NCBI GenBank assembly: GCA_049700315.1
Contig: JBNAVN010000006.1
Span: 1-64,000, forward strand
Reading direction: 5' to 3'
DNA from: JAOAFX01 sp049700315
Lineage (GTDB): Bacteria; Hydrothermota; Tepidihabitantia; SM23-42; JAOAFX01
DNA: 64,000 bases
The notes under the pieces were generated by a model that saw nothing but the letters and a program-made list of their open reading frames with translations, did not search any database and was not told the DNA's origin. Made by a program: the position numbers and the translations under genes. Shown one piece after another: positions 25,629-33,833 of this stretch. Numbering within the stretch: position 1 is the first letter of the stretch; every line of letters starts with the position of its first letter.

Positions 25629-26894
25629 ATGGCAAGAAAGAGTTCATACCCAAAGGATATTGCAACTGTCTCAGTGGTTTTTATTCTGCTGATAATTTTT
25701 CTGGCAGTTGTAAATCTTTATGTGAGCAGTCAATTGAGGAGGGCGTTCATTTCAACACAGGAAGAGCAAGTTTCTGCTCTGGCACGATTCTGTTCAATTT
25801 ATTTAGATCATCCTGATAGAGACAGATCCATAAGGACTATCACTGAGTCGTTCAATGTTGGACATCTTTTGATAACCGATACACTGGGCAACAGAATTTA
25901 TGATTCTTCTGTCAAATTTCCTGGGATTATCTTGGGTAATACAAAGATATTCAATAAACTTCCTGAGGCAGGAAAGATAATACAAAAGGACAATAATCTT
26001 GTATATCATAATCCGGAACCAGAGTTCTATCTTTATTTATTCAATTACTCAAACTATGCGACAATTGATAACATCTTTCGCTGGCACCTAATCTATATAA
26101 CCTTATCTTTAGTTTCTATTTCATTCTTGGGTTTTTTCTTGATTCGTAATCTTTTCTTGCCAATGCGCTATGTTGCGCGGGTTGCGCAGAGATATGGGAT
26201 TGAGATGAAAAAAGAGGATTTTGTGTCCCTTACCTTCAATGAGATATTTGCTAAGTTGAAAGATAGAGAAAGAGAACTCCTTGAGTTTTCGGCATACGTT
26301 GCGCATGAATTCAGAAATTCCCTGGCGACAATCACTGGTCTGGCAAGATTGATACAGAAAGGAAAAAAAGATCCTTCAGAAATTATTCAAGAGTGTAGCA
26401 TGATGGAAGGATTAATTGCCAATTTGCTGGAGTATGCACGACCGGCAAAACTGATGAAAAACGAATTTGTATTGAATGAGTTGCTTGAGGAAGCAATCAG
26501 AAAAATCATTTGTCCTGAGGGAATAATCATAGAAAGGGAATTCAATTATCAGGATAAAATCTATGCAGATTATGAACTTCTTCTCAGCGCAATGATTAAT
26601 CTTCTAAAGAATGGTATTGAAGCAATATCCGGCAAAGGTAAAATTCGTATTACCACAAATAGTGAAGAAGATTCAATAGTGATTTCTGTTGCAGATACAG
26701 GACAGGGTATTTCGGGTGATAATCTTAAAAACATCTTTAGTCCTTTTTACTCAAATAAAGAAAGTGGTACTGGTTTAGGTCTTGCATTTGTAAAGAAGGT
26801 TGTGGATTTGCACGATGGCAAAATAATTGCCAAATCTGTGCAGGGAAAAGGCACTGAATTTATTATAAGAATTCCTCTTAGCCAGCAGAGTTAA
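25629..26894 (+). CDS. membrane sensor histidine kinase
   Basis: The 421-residue protein has two membrane helices (about 13-33 and 153-175) that bracket a periplasmic sensor region, a short linker, the dimerisation/phosphoacceptor box AYVAHEFRNSLATITGL (His226) and a C-terminal ATPase domain with NLLKNGIEAI (N box), VADTGQGIS (G1) and SGTGLGLAFVKKVV (G2). It starts 12 bases after the protease gene. No response regulator is adjacent, so it is an orphan kinase in this window; the PglZ-type regulator 36 kb away has its own kinase. Confidence 0.88.
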   Translation: MARKSSYPKDIATVSVVFILLIIFLAVVNLYVSSQLRRAFISTQEEQVSALARFCSIYLDHPDRDRSIRTITESFNVGHLLITDTLGNRIYDSSVKFPGIILGNTKIFNKLPEAGKIIQKDNNLVYHNPEPEFYLYLFNYSNYATIDNIFRWHLIYITLSLVSISFLGFFLIRNLFLPMRYVARVAQRYGIEMKKEDFVSLTFNEIFAKLKDRERELLEFSAYVAHEFRNSLATITGLARLIQKGKKDPSEIIQECSMMEGLIANLLEYARPAKLMKNEFVLNELLEEAIRKIICPEGIIIEREFNYQDKIYADYELLLSAMINLLKNGIEAISGKGKIRITTNSEEDSIVISVADTGQGISGDNLKNIFSPFYSNKESGTGLGLAFVKKVVDLHDGKIIAKSVQGKGTEFIIRIPLSQQS

Positions 26895-26941
26895 TAATCA
26901 ATTTGTTCTCCTTCAATTGCAGTATAAGACAGACATCACCC

Positions 26942-26970
26942 TTGACGATGCAGGGAAATTTGATTATAGT
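26942..26970 (+). promoter_or_regulatory. candidate promoter of tldD
   Basis: TTGACG (26942-26947) and TATAGT (26965-26970), here with a 17-base spacer, followed by AGGAG and the ATG at 26989. Confidence 0.5.
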
Positions 26971-26988
26971 TAATCGTTAGGAGCAGAA

Positions 26989-28416
26989 ATGGAAAAAACA
27001 TTGAAAAATATTATTGACAATTTGAAAATTAAGAAAGTAGAATATGGCGATGTGCGTTTTGTACAGGAGGAATCCGAATCAATAATGATCAAGAATGGCA
27101 TTATTGAAGTACTCACCCATAATTCTGATATGGGATTTGGCGTTCGTTTGATTAAGAACAGTGCCTGGGGTTTTGCATCATCAAATATCTTGAATTCAAG
27201 AAAGGTAAATCAGGTAACAAGAAATGCGTTTTTGATTGCTCAGGCATCAGCACGGATAAAAGGAAAGCCAGTTATCCTTAGCGAACTGAAGCCCCAAAAA
27301 GGTGTTTATAGATCAACTGTGCGGATTGATCCCTTCAAGATTCCGCTCAGTGAAAAGATTGATCTCTTGCTTGGTTGTGACCGATCACTTGCTGGTGATG
27401 CGCGCATAAAAACGAGGATTTCTTTTATGTCTTTCCGTCGCATAAAAGTACATTTGTTGTCAACTGAAGGTTCAAATATTGTTCAGGAATTCACCTATGC
27501 AGGTGGTGGTATAAAGGCATACGCAATGGATAAGGGTGAACTTCAGATTCGTTCATACGATGATTATGGACAGGCAGGATATGAGTTTATTAAATCACTT
27601 CATCTTATTGAAAATTCAAGTCGTGTCAGAGAAGAAGTATTGATGTTGCTTAACGCAAAGCCGTGTCCGACAATGAAAACAACAATTATACTTGATTCAA
27701 ATCAGATGGTTTTGCAGGTTCATGAATCCTGCGGACATCCCACAGAACTGGACCGGGTGTTAGGTACCGAGGCATCTTATGCTGGCACTTCTTTTATGAC
27801 CCCGGAGAAATTAAATAAGCTGCAATATGGATCAAAAATAGTAAATATCGTGGCTGATGCTACAGTTCCAGGTGGACTTGGCACTTTTGGCTGGGATGAT
27901 GAAGGAGTTCCTGCACAAAAAGTCTATCTGATAAAAAATGGAATTTTTGTAGGATATCAGAGTTCAAGGGAAACCGCACCTGTAGTCAAAGGTAAATCCA
28001 GTGGCAATATGCGTGCTGATGGCTGGAACAGAATCCCTCTAATAAGGATGACAAATATCAATATTCTCCCCGGTGATTGGAAACTGGAAGACATGATTGC
28101 TGATACCAAAGAAGGTATATTTATGACCACGAACAAATCATGGTCAATTGATGACAAACGATTGAATTTCCAGTTTGGCTGCGAACTTGCACGCAAGATT
28201 GAAAACGGAAAACTGACCGAAGTGTACAAAAATCCAACCTATGCTGATATCACGCCACAGTTCTGGAATAAATGTGATGCCATTGCAAATAAGGACTACT
28301 GGCATGTTTATGGTGTACCCAATTGCGGCAAAGGTGAGCCGGGTCAGACAATGTATGTGGGACATGGAACCGCACCTGCAAGGTTCAAGAATGTCCAGGT
28401 GGGGATAACAAAATAG
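26989..28416 (+). CDS. tldD: TldD-family metalloprotease
   Basis: The 475-residue protein fits TldD: the metal-binding HExxxH motif is HESCGH (245-250) in VHESCGHPTELDRVLGTE, followed by AGTSFMTPEKL and GTFGWDDEGVPAQKVYLIK. The C-terminus has NCGKGEPGQTMYVGHG, carrying the Cys and His/Gly segment that contributes to the zinc site. TldD acts with TldE (PmbA) as a heterodimer cutting unfolded peptides and maturing peptide antibiotics; no tldE is visible next to it. The next gene starts six bases after the stop. Confidence 0.92.
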   Translation: MEKTLKNIIDNLKIKKVEYGDVRFVQEESESIMIKNGIIEVLTHNSDMGFGVRLIKNSAWGFASSNILNSRKVNQVTRNAFLIAQASARIKGKPVILSELKPQKGVYRSTVRIDPFKIPLSEKIDLLLGCDRSLAGDARIKTRISFMSFRRIKVHLLSTEGSNIVQEFTYAGGGIKAYAMDKGELQIRSYDDYGQAGYEFIKSLHLIENSSRVREEVLMLLNAKPCPTMKTTIILDSNQMVLQVHESCGHPTELDRVLGTEASYAGTSFMTPEKLNKLQYGSKIVNIVADATVPGGLGTFGWDDEGVPAQKVYLIKNGIFVGYQSSRETAPVVKGKSSGNMRADGWNRIPLIRMTNINILPGDWKLEDMIADTKEGIFMTTNKSWSIDDKRLNFQFGCELARKIENGKLTEVYKNPTYADITPQFWNKCDAIANKDYWHVYGVPNCGKGEPGQTMYVGHGTAPARFKNVQVGITK

Positions 28417-28422
28417 AGTCAA

Positions 28423-29703
28423 ATGCCTAAAGCTTCAAAACTTGTCCTCTTATCATGGATTGTCCTGTCAGCAGGCTGTGCTTATTTCAATACCTTCTAT
28501 AATGCCCAGAACTATTTCCACCAGGGAATGAAAACCGTTACCAATGACACACTCAAATTTGATTCTGAACTTTTTGATAAGACTATAGAAAAATGTGCTT
28601 CGGTTATTGTTAAGTATCCAGAATCACGCTATGTTGATGATGCCCTTTTTATGATGGGTGCTTCCTATTATTACAAAGGTGATTATGTCAGAGCCCTGGA
28701 AAAGCTTGATTTTCTTGTTACAAATTTCCCAGGTTCAAAATTCTATGATGATGCGATGTATTATATGGGACTTGCATACTACAAATCAGAGAAATTCAGT
28801 AAGGCAATCATCGCTTTCAAAGAATCTGGAAGGTTCAAGTATTTTCGCAAGAAGGCAAATACTATGTTGTGTTATGCTTATTATCGTGATAGAAATTATG
28901 CCGATTTAATGAATACAGCAAATTTGCTGCTAAAAGAAAAATTGAGCAGAAAAGAAAAACTGATGATTCTAAATATCCTGAGTGAAGCAGAATATGCGGT
29001 GAAGGATTTTGATTCCGCTCTCAAAACCTATAATGAGATTATTCCTCTGGAACAAAATGCTGATGAGAAGAAGAAGATAAAAATTAAGATTGCGAGCGTC
29101 TATCTGGATATGAATGAATTTGAGAAATGCAAAAGTTTTCTTGAAAATGAATATGATCCAGAATTTAGATTGCTTCTTGCAGAACTCAATTTTAGAATGA
29201 ATAATGTTGAAGAAGCAAAGCATATTTATCTTGAAATAAAGGAAGTTAATTTACAGGATTATTCCGCAAAGGCATACTACGCACTTGGGCAGATTGCTGA
29301 AAAAGAGGATAGTGCTGAACTTGCGATCGCCTATTATGATTCCCTTACTACAAAAGCCACTGGTGATTTATTGATCAAAGCAAAGGCACGTTCTGAGATC
29401 TTAAAGAAGATATTAGACCTCACAAACAAAACCGAAGAACTTGATAAAGCGCAGTTTTCCCTGGGTGAGTTGTATTTCGTGGAGTTGAATGATATTCCGA
29501 AAGCAATGGCACACTATGAAAATGTGTATAAGAGTTACCCAAAGAGTGAGTTATCACCAAAGGCATTATATGCCAATTTCTGGATAAGCAAAATCATATT
29601 AAAACAAGATAGCCTTGCTCAGGTATTCGGTGATGAATTGAAGAAAAGATATCCTGATACTGAATATGCAAAGAGTGTTCTCAAGTTATTGGAACAGCAA
29701 TAA
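28423..29703 (+). CDS. TPR lipoprotein, BamD/YbgF-like
   Basis: The 426-residue product has a lipoprotein signal (LLSWIVLSAGC) followed by TPR-like repeats throughout: YPESRYVDDALFMMGASYYYKGDYVRALEKLDFLV, FPGSKFYDDAMYYMGLAYYKSEKFSKAIIAF and, near the end, YPKSELSPKALYANFWIS. The first 130 residues resemble BamD. It is considerably longer than BamD (about 245 residues), so it may be a scaffold in outer-membrane assembly or a secretion partner. It sits between tldD and pyrK and is co-directional with both. Confidence 0.8.
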   Translation: MPKASKLVLLSWIVLSAGCAYFNTFYNAQNYFHQGMKTVTNDTLKFDSELFDKTIEKCASVIVKYPESRYVDDALFMMGASYYYKGDYVRALEKLDFLVTNFPGSKFYDDAMYYMGLAYYKSEKFSKAIIAFKESGRFKYFRKKANTMLCYAYYRDRNYADLMNTANLLLKEKLSRKEKLMILNILSEAEYAVKDFDSALKTYNEIIPLEQNADEKKKIKIKIASVYLDMNEFEKCKSFLENEYDPEFRLLLAELNFRMNNVEEAKHIYLEIKEVNLQDYSAKAYYALGQIAEKEDSAELAIAYYDSLTTKATGDLLIKAKARSEILKKILDLTNKTEELDKAQFSLGELYFVELNDIPKAMAHYENVYKSYPKSELSPKALYANFWISKIILKQDSLAQVFGDELKKRYPDTEYAKSVLKLLEQQ

Positions 29704-29709
29704 ATTTGA

Positions 29710-30456
29710 ATGATTAAACATAAAATCCGCATATTAAGGAAAAATTGGTTATGCTCAAACATCTTCAGCCTTGAATGTCTTTGCACAGGCATAAATCCTG
29801 AACCAGGACAATTTTTACAGATACAAGTAAATAATATGACTGATCCCCTTCTAAACAGACCAATAAGTATTGCTGATTATGAAAAGAATAGATTACTTCT
29901 TATTGTGAAAGTTGTGGGAAAGGGGACAAAGATTTTGGGTGAGAAGAACCCCGGTGAGGATTTAGTTGTTTTTGGTCCATTGGGCAATAAGTTAAAAATA
30001 GAAAGAAAAAAAAGCCTTGTTGTTGCTGGTGGCATTGGTATTGCTCCCCTTTATTTTCTTGCTCGAAAACTCCATGAGCAGAAAATTGATTTCACCTTTG
30101 TTTATGGTGCAAAGACCTCTGCTGAATTGATATTGAAGAATGCCCTTAAGAAAATTGCATCCGATGTAGTATTTATTACTGAAATTGGTGGTAGAAAAAA
30201 AGGGACAGTTCTATCGGTGTTAAAAGAACTTGAAATAGGTGGTTACGAAATAGGCTATGTGTGCGGTCCTAAACCGATGCTCAGGGAGTTACAATCTATG
30301 AGATTGGAATTGCCATTCTATGCTTTTTGTGAAGATTTCCTTGGTTGCGGTTGTGGATTGTGTCTTGGGTGTGCTATAAAGTATTACGGTACTTATAAGA
30401 GAATTTGTGAAGATGGTCCGGTATTTGAGCTTGACGGCATTGAATTCAATGGATAG
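29710..30456 (+). CDS. pyrK: dihydroorotate dehydrogenase electron transfer subunit
   Basis: The 248-residue protein has an FAD-binding front-face region (PGQFLQIQVN, DPLLNRPISIADYEKN), an NAD-binding part with VVAGGIGIAPLYFLARKL and VCGPKPML, and the C-terminal [2Fe-2S] cysteine cluster in LGCGCGLCLGCAIKYYG with further Cys at RIC. PyrK passes electrons from the 1B-type PyrD to NAD. pyrD follows 26 bases downstream. Confidence 0.95.
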   Translation: MIKHKIRILRKNWLCSNIFSLECLCTGINPEPGQFLQIQVNNMTDPLLNRPISIADYEKNRLLLIVKVVGKGTKILGEKNPGEDLVVFGPLGNKLKIERKKSLVVAGGIGIAPLYFLARKLHEQKIDFTFVYGAKTSAELILKNALKKIASDVVFITEIGGRKKGTVLSVLKELEIGGYEIGYVCGPKPMLRELQSMRLELPFYAFCEDFLGCGCGLCLGCAIKYYGTYKRICEDGPVFELDGIEFNG

Positions 30457-30482
30457 ATTAGAATTTCGTCAGACAAAGAGAA

Positions 30483-31319
30483 ATGGCTATGGCCGTTGAC
30501 TTATTTGGTATTAAATTCAAAAATCCGGTGTTTCTTGGCTCCGGGGTTTTTAGTTTTGGTTTGAAATACAGGGCAGTGACCAGAGGCGTTGGTGCACTAT
30601 TTACAAAGGGCATTACCTTTTTGCCAAGAATGGGTAATCCACCGCCAAGGATTTATGAGACTGCCTCTGGTATTATAAATTCAGTAGGACTTGAGAATCC
30701 GGGCGTCAAAGAATTCAGTAAATCCATACTACCTAAGATCAAGAAGATCAATAACAGAGTATTCGTGAATGTTGCAGGATTTACAGTTGAAGAGTATGCC
30801 CGGATTGTAGCAGAGATAGGTGATGAAGTAACAGGTTTTGAATTGAATGTTTCCTGTCCTAATGTGCAAGAAGGAGGGGCTCTATTCGGTCAAAATCCTA
30901 AAATGGTTGCCAGAATTGTGAAAATTGTTCGCAAGAAAACAAAATCGCTGGTCATTGTGAAGTTGACTGCCAATTTCTGCGATCCATTGATAATAGCGAA
31001 AGCGTGCATTGATTCGGGTGCAGACGGGATTTCACTTATCAACACAATCTATGGTCTGGCATTTGATACACAAACAAAAAATGTAATAATCAGAGGTGGG
31101 TTGTCAGGACCAGCAATAAAACCATTTGCCCTATACTGCGTGAATCGGTTGAGTCAATTAAAAGTTCCGCTGATTGGTATGGGGGGCATAATGACCGGAA
31201 AAGATGCTTATGAATTTTTGCTTGCCGGTGCTTCAGCTGTGGCAATCGGTACTGCAGTTTTGCGCGACCCATATGCACCATTGAGGATAATAAGGGAATT
31301 AGAAGATCTTATTTGTTGA
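30483..31319 (+). CDS. pyrD: dihydroorotate dehydrogenase, class 1B catalytic subunit
   Basis: The 278-residue protein oxidises dihydroorotate to orotate with FMN. Key elements are NPVFLGSGVFSFG at the start, FTKGITFLPRMGNPPPRI, the catalytic cysteine in NVSCPNVQEGG (Cys125) and FMN-phosphate contacts in LIGMGGIMTGKDAYEFLLAGASAVAIGT. ATG 30483 or 30489 could initiate. The class 1B assignment is supported by the adjacent pyrK. Confidence 0.96.
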   Translation: MAMAVDLFGIKFKNPVFLGSGVFSFGLKYRAVTRGVGALFTKGITFLPRMGNPPPRIYETASGIINSVGLENPGVKEFSKSILPKIKKINNRVFVNVAGFTVEEYARIVAEIGDEVTGFELNVSCPNVQEGGALFGQNPKMVARIVKIVRKKTKSLVIVKLTANFCDPLIIAKACIDSGADGISLINTIYGLAFDTQTKNVIIRGGLSGPAIKPFALYCVNRLSQLKVPLIGMGGIMTGKDAYEFLLAGASAVAIGTAVLRDPYAPLRIIRELEDLIC

Positions 31320-31350
31320 AATTGGGATTTCAAACATATAAGGAGGTGTT

Positions 31351-32070
31351 ATGAATGAGAAATTGATTGTTGCACTTGACTTGAATGATATTAACAAAAT
31401 CAAATTGCTTATTGAGAAATTGCAGGGTCTGGTCAAATACTACAAAATTGGTGCAATCCCCTTTACTTATTTTGGCCCAGAAATTATCAGATTCGTGAAG
31501 GGTAGAGGTCTAAAAGTGATGCTGGATTTGAAATATCATGACATTCCCAATACGGTTGCCCGTGCTTGCGAGGGGGCGATGCAAATGGGAGTGGATATGT
31601 TGACTCTTCATACCAGTGGCGGTTTTATGATGATGGAAGAGGCATTGAAGGCAGTGTCGCTTATATCAGATGTGAAAAAAATGCCCCGTCCAAAACTGCT
31701 TGGTATCACAGTCCTGACAAGTATTGATGAGGCATATTTCAAAGATCTGTTTGGTGATGTGCAAAGAACAATAGAAGAACAGGTTGTTTTCCTGGCAAGG
31801 CTTGCCCAGAGTGCAGGACTTGATGGTGTTGTTGCTTCAGCCCATGAGATAAAGAATATCAGACAATCCTGTGGTAAAGACTTTTTGATAATCACACCCG
31901 GAATAAGACCCGGGGGTGAGGAGGTTGATGACCAGGCAAGGACAATGACTGCTTCCCAGGCAATAAAGGCCGGCGCTGATTTTGTCGTTGTGGGCAGGCC
32001 GATTGTTGCCGCAAAAGACCCTTTGTCTGCAGCAAAGAGTATAATCAAGGAGATTGAAAATGCAGGTTGA
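31351..32070 (+). CDS. pyrF: orotidine 5'-phosphate decarboxylase
   Basis: The 239-residue protein shows the catalytic D-x-K-x-x-D motif in LDLKYHDIPNTV (Asp59, Lys61, Asp64), the start LIVALDLNDINK, and the phosphate-binding ITPGIRPGGEEVDDQAR and GADFVVVGRPI. It removes CO2 from OMP to give UMP. An AAGGAGG site precedes the ATG, and the end overlaps pyrE. Confidence 0.97.
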   Translation: MNEKLIVALDLNDINKIKLLIEKLQGLVKYYKIGAIPFTYFGPEIIRFVKGRGLKVMLDLKYHDIPNTVARACEGAMQMGVDMLTLHTSGGFMMMEEALKAVSLISDVKKMPRPKLLGITVLTSIDEAYFKDLFGDVQRTIEEQVVFLARLAQSAGLDGVVASAHEIKNIRQSCGKDFLIITPGIRPGGEEVDDQARTMTASQAIKAGADFVVVGRPIVAAKDPLSAAKSIIKEIENAG

Positions 32071-32608
32071 AGCTATTCTGCGTCAGTACCGAGTATTATT
32101 GGAAGGGCATTTTGAATTGAACTCTGGATTGCATAGCAAATATTATTTTGAAAAATTTCGTATCCTTGAAAATCCCGAAGCAACAAGCAGGCTCTGTTCA
32201 ATGATTGCAGAGAGATTTAGGAATAAGAAGACTGAATGGGTGATCGGTCCCACAACCGGTGGTATCATTATTGCGTTTGAAACTGCCCGGCAATTGAATT
32301 GCAATTCAGGGTTTGCCGAAGAACGCGAAGGCAAAAGGGTTGTGGCACGGGGCTTTGACATTTGTAAGAAGAATGTGCTTATCGTTGATGATGTCCTTAC
32401 TACAGGCAAGTCGCTTAATGAAACAACTGAAGCGGTAAGAGAAAAGAATGCAAACATAATTGGTATTGTTGTGTTGATTGACCGGAGTTCTGTGCAAATG
32501 CCTTTTGAATACTTGTCACTTTACAAAAAAGAAGTTGAGAATTTCAAACCTGAACAATGTCCTTTGTGCAGAAGTAATATTCCATTGACCAAACCCGGGG
32601 GCGTTTAG
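32060..32608 (+). CDS. pyrE: orotate phosphoribosyltransferase
   Basis: The start is ATG 32060, placed after AAGGAGAT within the end of pyrF; a TTG six bases upstream is unlikely. The product (182 residues) has the OPRT start HFELNSGLHSKYYFEKF, the WVIGPTTGGIIIAFE region and the PRPP-binding loop VLIVDDVLTTGKS. A short Cys pair at the C-terminus (CPLCRSNIPL) is unusual and could bind a metal. It completes pyrK-pyrD-pyrF-pyrE; pyrB and pyrC are not in the window. Confidence 0.95.
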   Translation: MQVEAILRQYRVLLEGHFELNSGLHSKYYFEKFRILENPEATSRLCSMIAERFRNKKTEWVIGPTTGGIIIAFETARQLNCNSGFAEEREGKRVVARGFDICKKNVLIVDDVLTTGKSLNETTEAVREKNANIIGIVVLIDRSSVQMPFEYLSLYKKEVENFKPEQCPLCRSNIPLTKPGGV

Positions 32609-32610
32609 AA

Positions 32611-33115
32611 CTGAATATCGTTAATATTCTAAATTTTTGCTACTCTGGTTCCTGGATTACTGCTTCAGTATTCATTCCATTGATCGCCCGGGAATACACC
32701 GATAATCTTTTTTTGATTTCGCTTATTCTTGCATTGTATAATGGAATGTTATTTTTCTCATCCATTATTTTTGGTAGATTAGGTGATATGTATGGAAGAA
32801 AGAAAGTGATTATGTGGGGTTTTCTTGTATCCACGATTGTTCTATTCAGTCACAATTTTATTCATAATATTCAGACAACATTTCTAATGCGTGGACTTGC
32901 AGGCTTGAGTATTGGAATGATACCAGGGGGAAAAAAAAGAAATTTATGTTCCGTTGTTTCCATATCAATTGATAAGAAAAAGTTTAGGGGTCTATCTTCC
33001 ATTTTTCATAAGGCATAGTGCAGCCCAGGCAATATGGGCAATATTTCCAATATATCTGATACAACTCGGGGCAAATAAGTTTCAAATTGGTTTGATGTAT
33101 GCACATTCCTCTTGA
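32611..33115 (+). pseudogene. broken MFS transporter
   Basis: From 32611 one frame encodes the first MFS helices (NILNFCYSGSWITASVFIPL, then FGRLGDMYGRKKVIMWGFLV, the GRLGDMYGRKK signature between helices 2 and 3, and GLAGLSIGMIPG). At a run of G and A (32925-32938) the frame changes and continues KEIYVPLFPYQLIRKSLGVY then RHSAAQAIWAIFPIYLIQLG, which belongs to the central linker and helix 7. Helices 4-6 are therefore missing as well as the C-terminal half, and the frame stops inside the promoter of the next gene. No good start codon remains. Confidence 0.82.
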
Positions 33116-33139
33116 CAAAGATTGAATTATATATATAAT
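33112..33139 (+). promoter_or_regulatory. promoter of small outer-membrane protein gene
   Basis: TTGACA (33112-33117), N16, TATAAT (33134-33139), then AAAGGAGG before the ATG at 33162. The -35 box overlaps the end of the MFS remnant. Confidence 0.87.
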
Positions 33140-33161
33140 TTGAGGCGAAAGGAGGTTTCTA

Positions 33162-33641
33162 ATGAAGAAACTTTTCGCTATAGGAGTAATAGCGACCATG
33201 CTGAGTGGGCTATATGGTTTGACGCTCAGCCTCAGCGGTGCATATCAGGATATTACGGATGAATATGGTGGAGGTGCATATTTTGGCGTGAAGGCAGATG
33301 TTATCGTGGGTCTGCTGCCGATTCTAAAGGCAAGGGGTTATCTTGTTGAAGTGGACTTTAGCGAAGGTACTCCGATGCATTTTGGAACTTTTACTGGTAC
33401 TGATATGCTCATTACCATACCTATGGCTTCACCAATTCAGCCTTATTTAGTTGCTGGCGTCTGGTTTGTAAAGGATGTTCATTTTACCCTTAAAGGTGGA
33501 CTTGGTGCAGAGATGGGGTTTGGTAATATGAGTGGCTATCTTGAGTACAACCTCAATTTTGTATCACCGGATCAGGGTGATAGCTACATGCCTATGAATG
33601 TTATGGGCGGTCTTAGATTCCCGTTAAAGCTCGGTCTATAA
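33162..33641 (+). CDS. small outer-membrane beta-barrel protein
   Basis: The 159-residue product has a signal (1-19, MKKLFAIGVIATMLSGLYG), then alternating strands rich in Gly and aromatic residues (LTLSLSGAYQDI, GGGAYFGVKADVIVGLLP, GLGAEMGFGNMSGYLEYNLNF) and a final GGLRFPLKLGL. This is the size and texture of an eight-stranded barrel. The gene has a consensus promoter, a strong ribosome binding site and its own terminator, so it is probably highly expressed. No specific family identified. Confidence 0.72.
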   Translation: MKKLFAIGVIATMLSGLYGLTLSLSGAYQDITDEYGGGAYFGVKADVIVGLLPILKARGYLVEVDFSEGTPMHFGTFTGTDMLITIPMASPIQPYLVAGVWFVKDVHFTLKGGLGAEMGFGNMSGYLEYNLNFVSPDQGDSYMPMNVMGGLRFPLKLGL

Positions 33642-33661
33642 TTGAGCCACCTATGGTTTCA

Positions 33662-33690
33662 AAAGAGGCGGGCTTTGCCCGCCTCTTTCT
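33662..33690 (+). terminator. rho-independent terminator
   Basis: AGAGGCGGGC (33664-33673) pairs with GCCCGCCTCT (33677-33686) around a TTT loop, followed by T-rich TTCTATTTT. It closes the small outer-membrane protein gene. Confidence 0.9.
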
Positions 33691-33833
33691 ATTTTAAGGG
33701 AATGAATAACAGTTTAGCTCTTCCCAAACCATTCACATTTATTTCCGCATTTTTGATGGGCGAGGATAATGGGGAGGAATTTTTAGGAAAGAATTACTAC
33801 TTACCGGATCAAAGACTTCATCCTTGTAGGTAT

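Noticed and set aside
25629..26894. This kinase as partner of the REC-PglZ regulator
   Set aside because: The regulator has its own kinase overlapping it; no evidence links this one.
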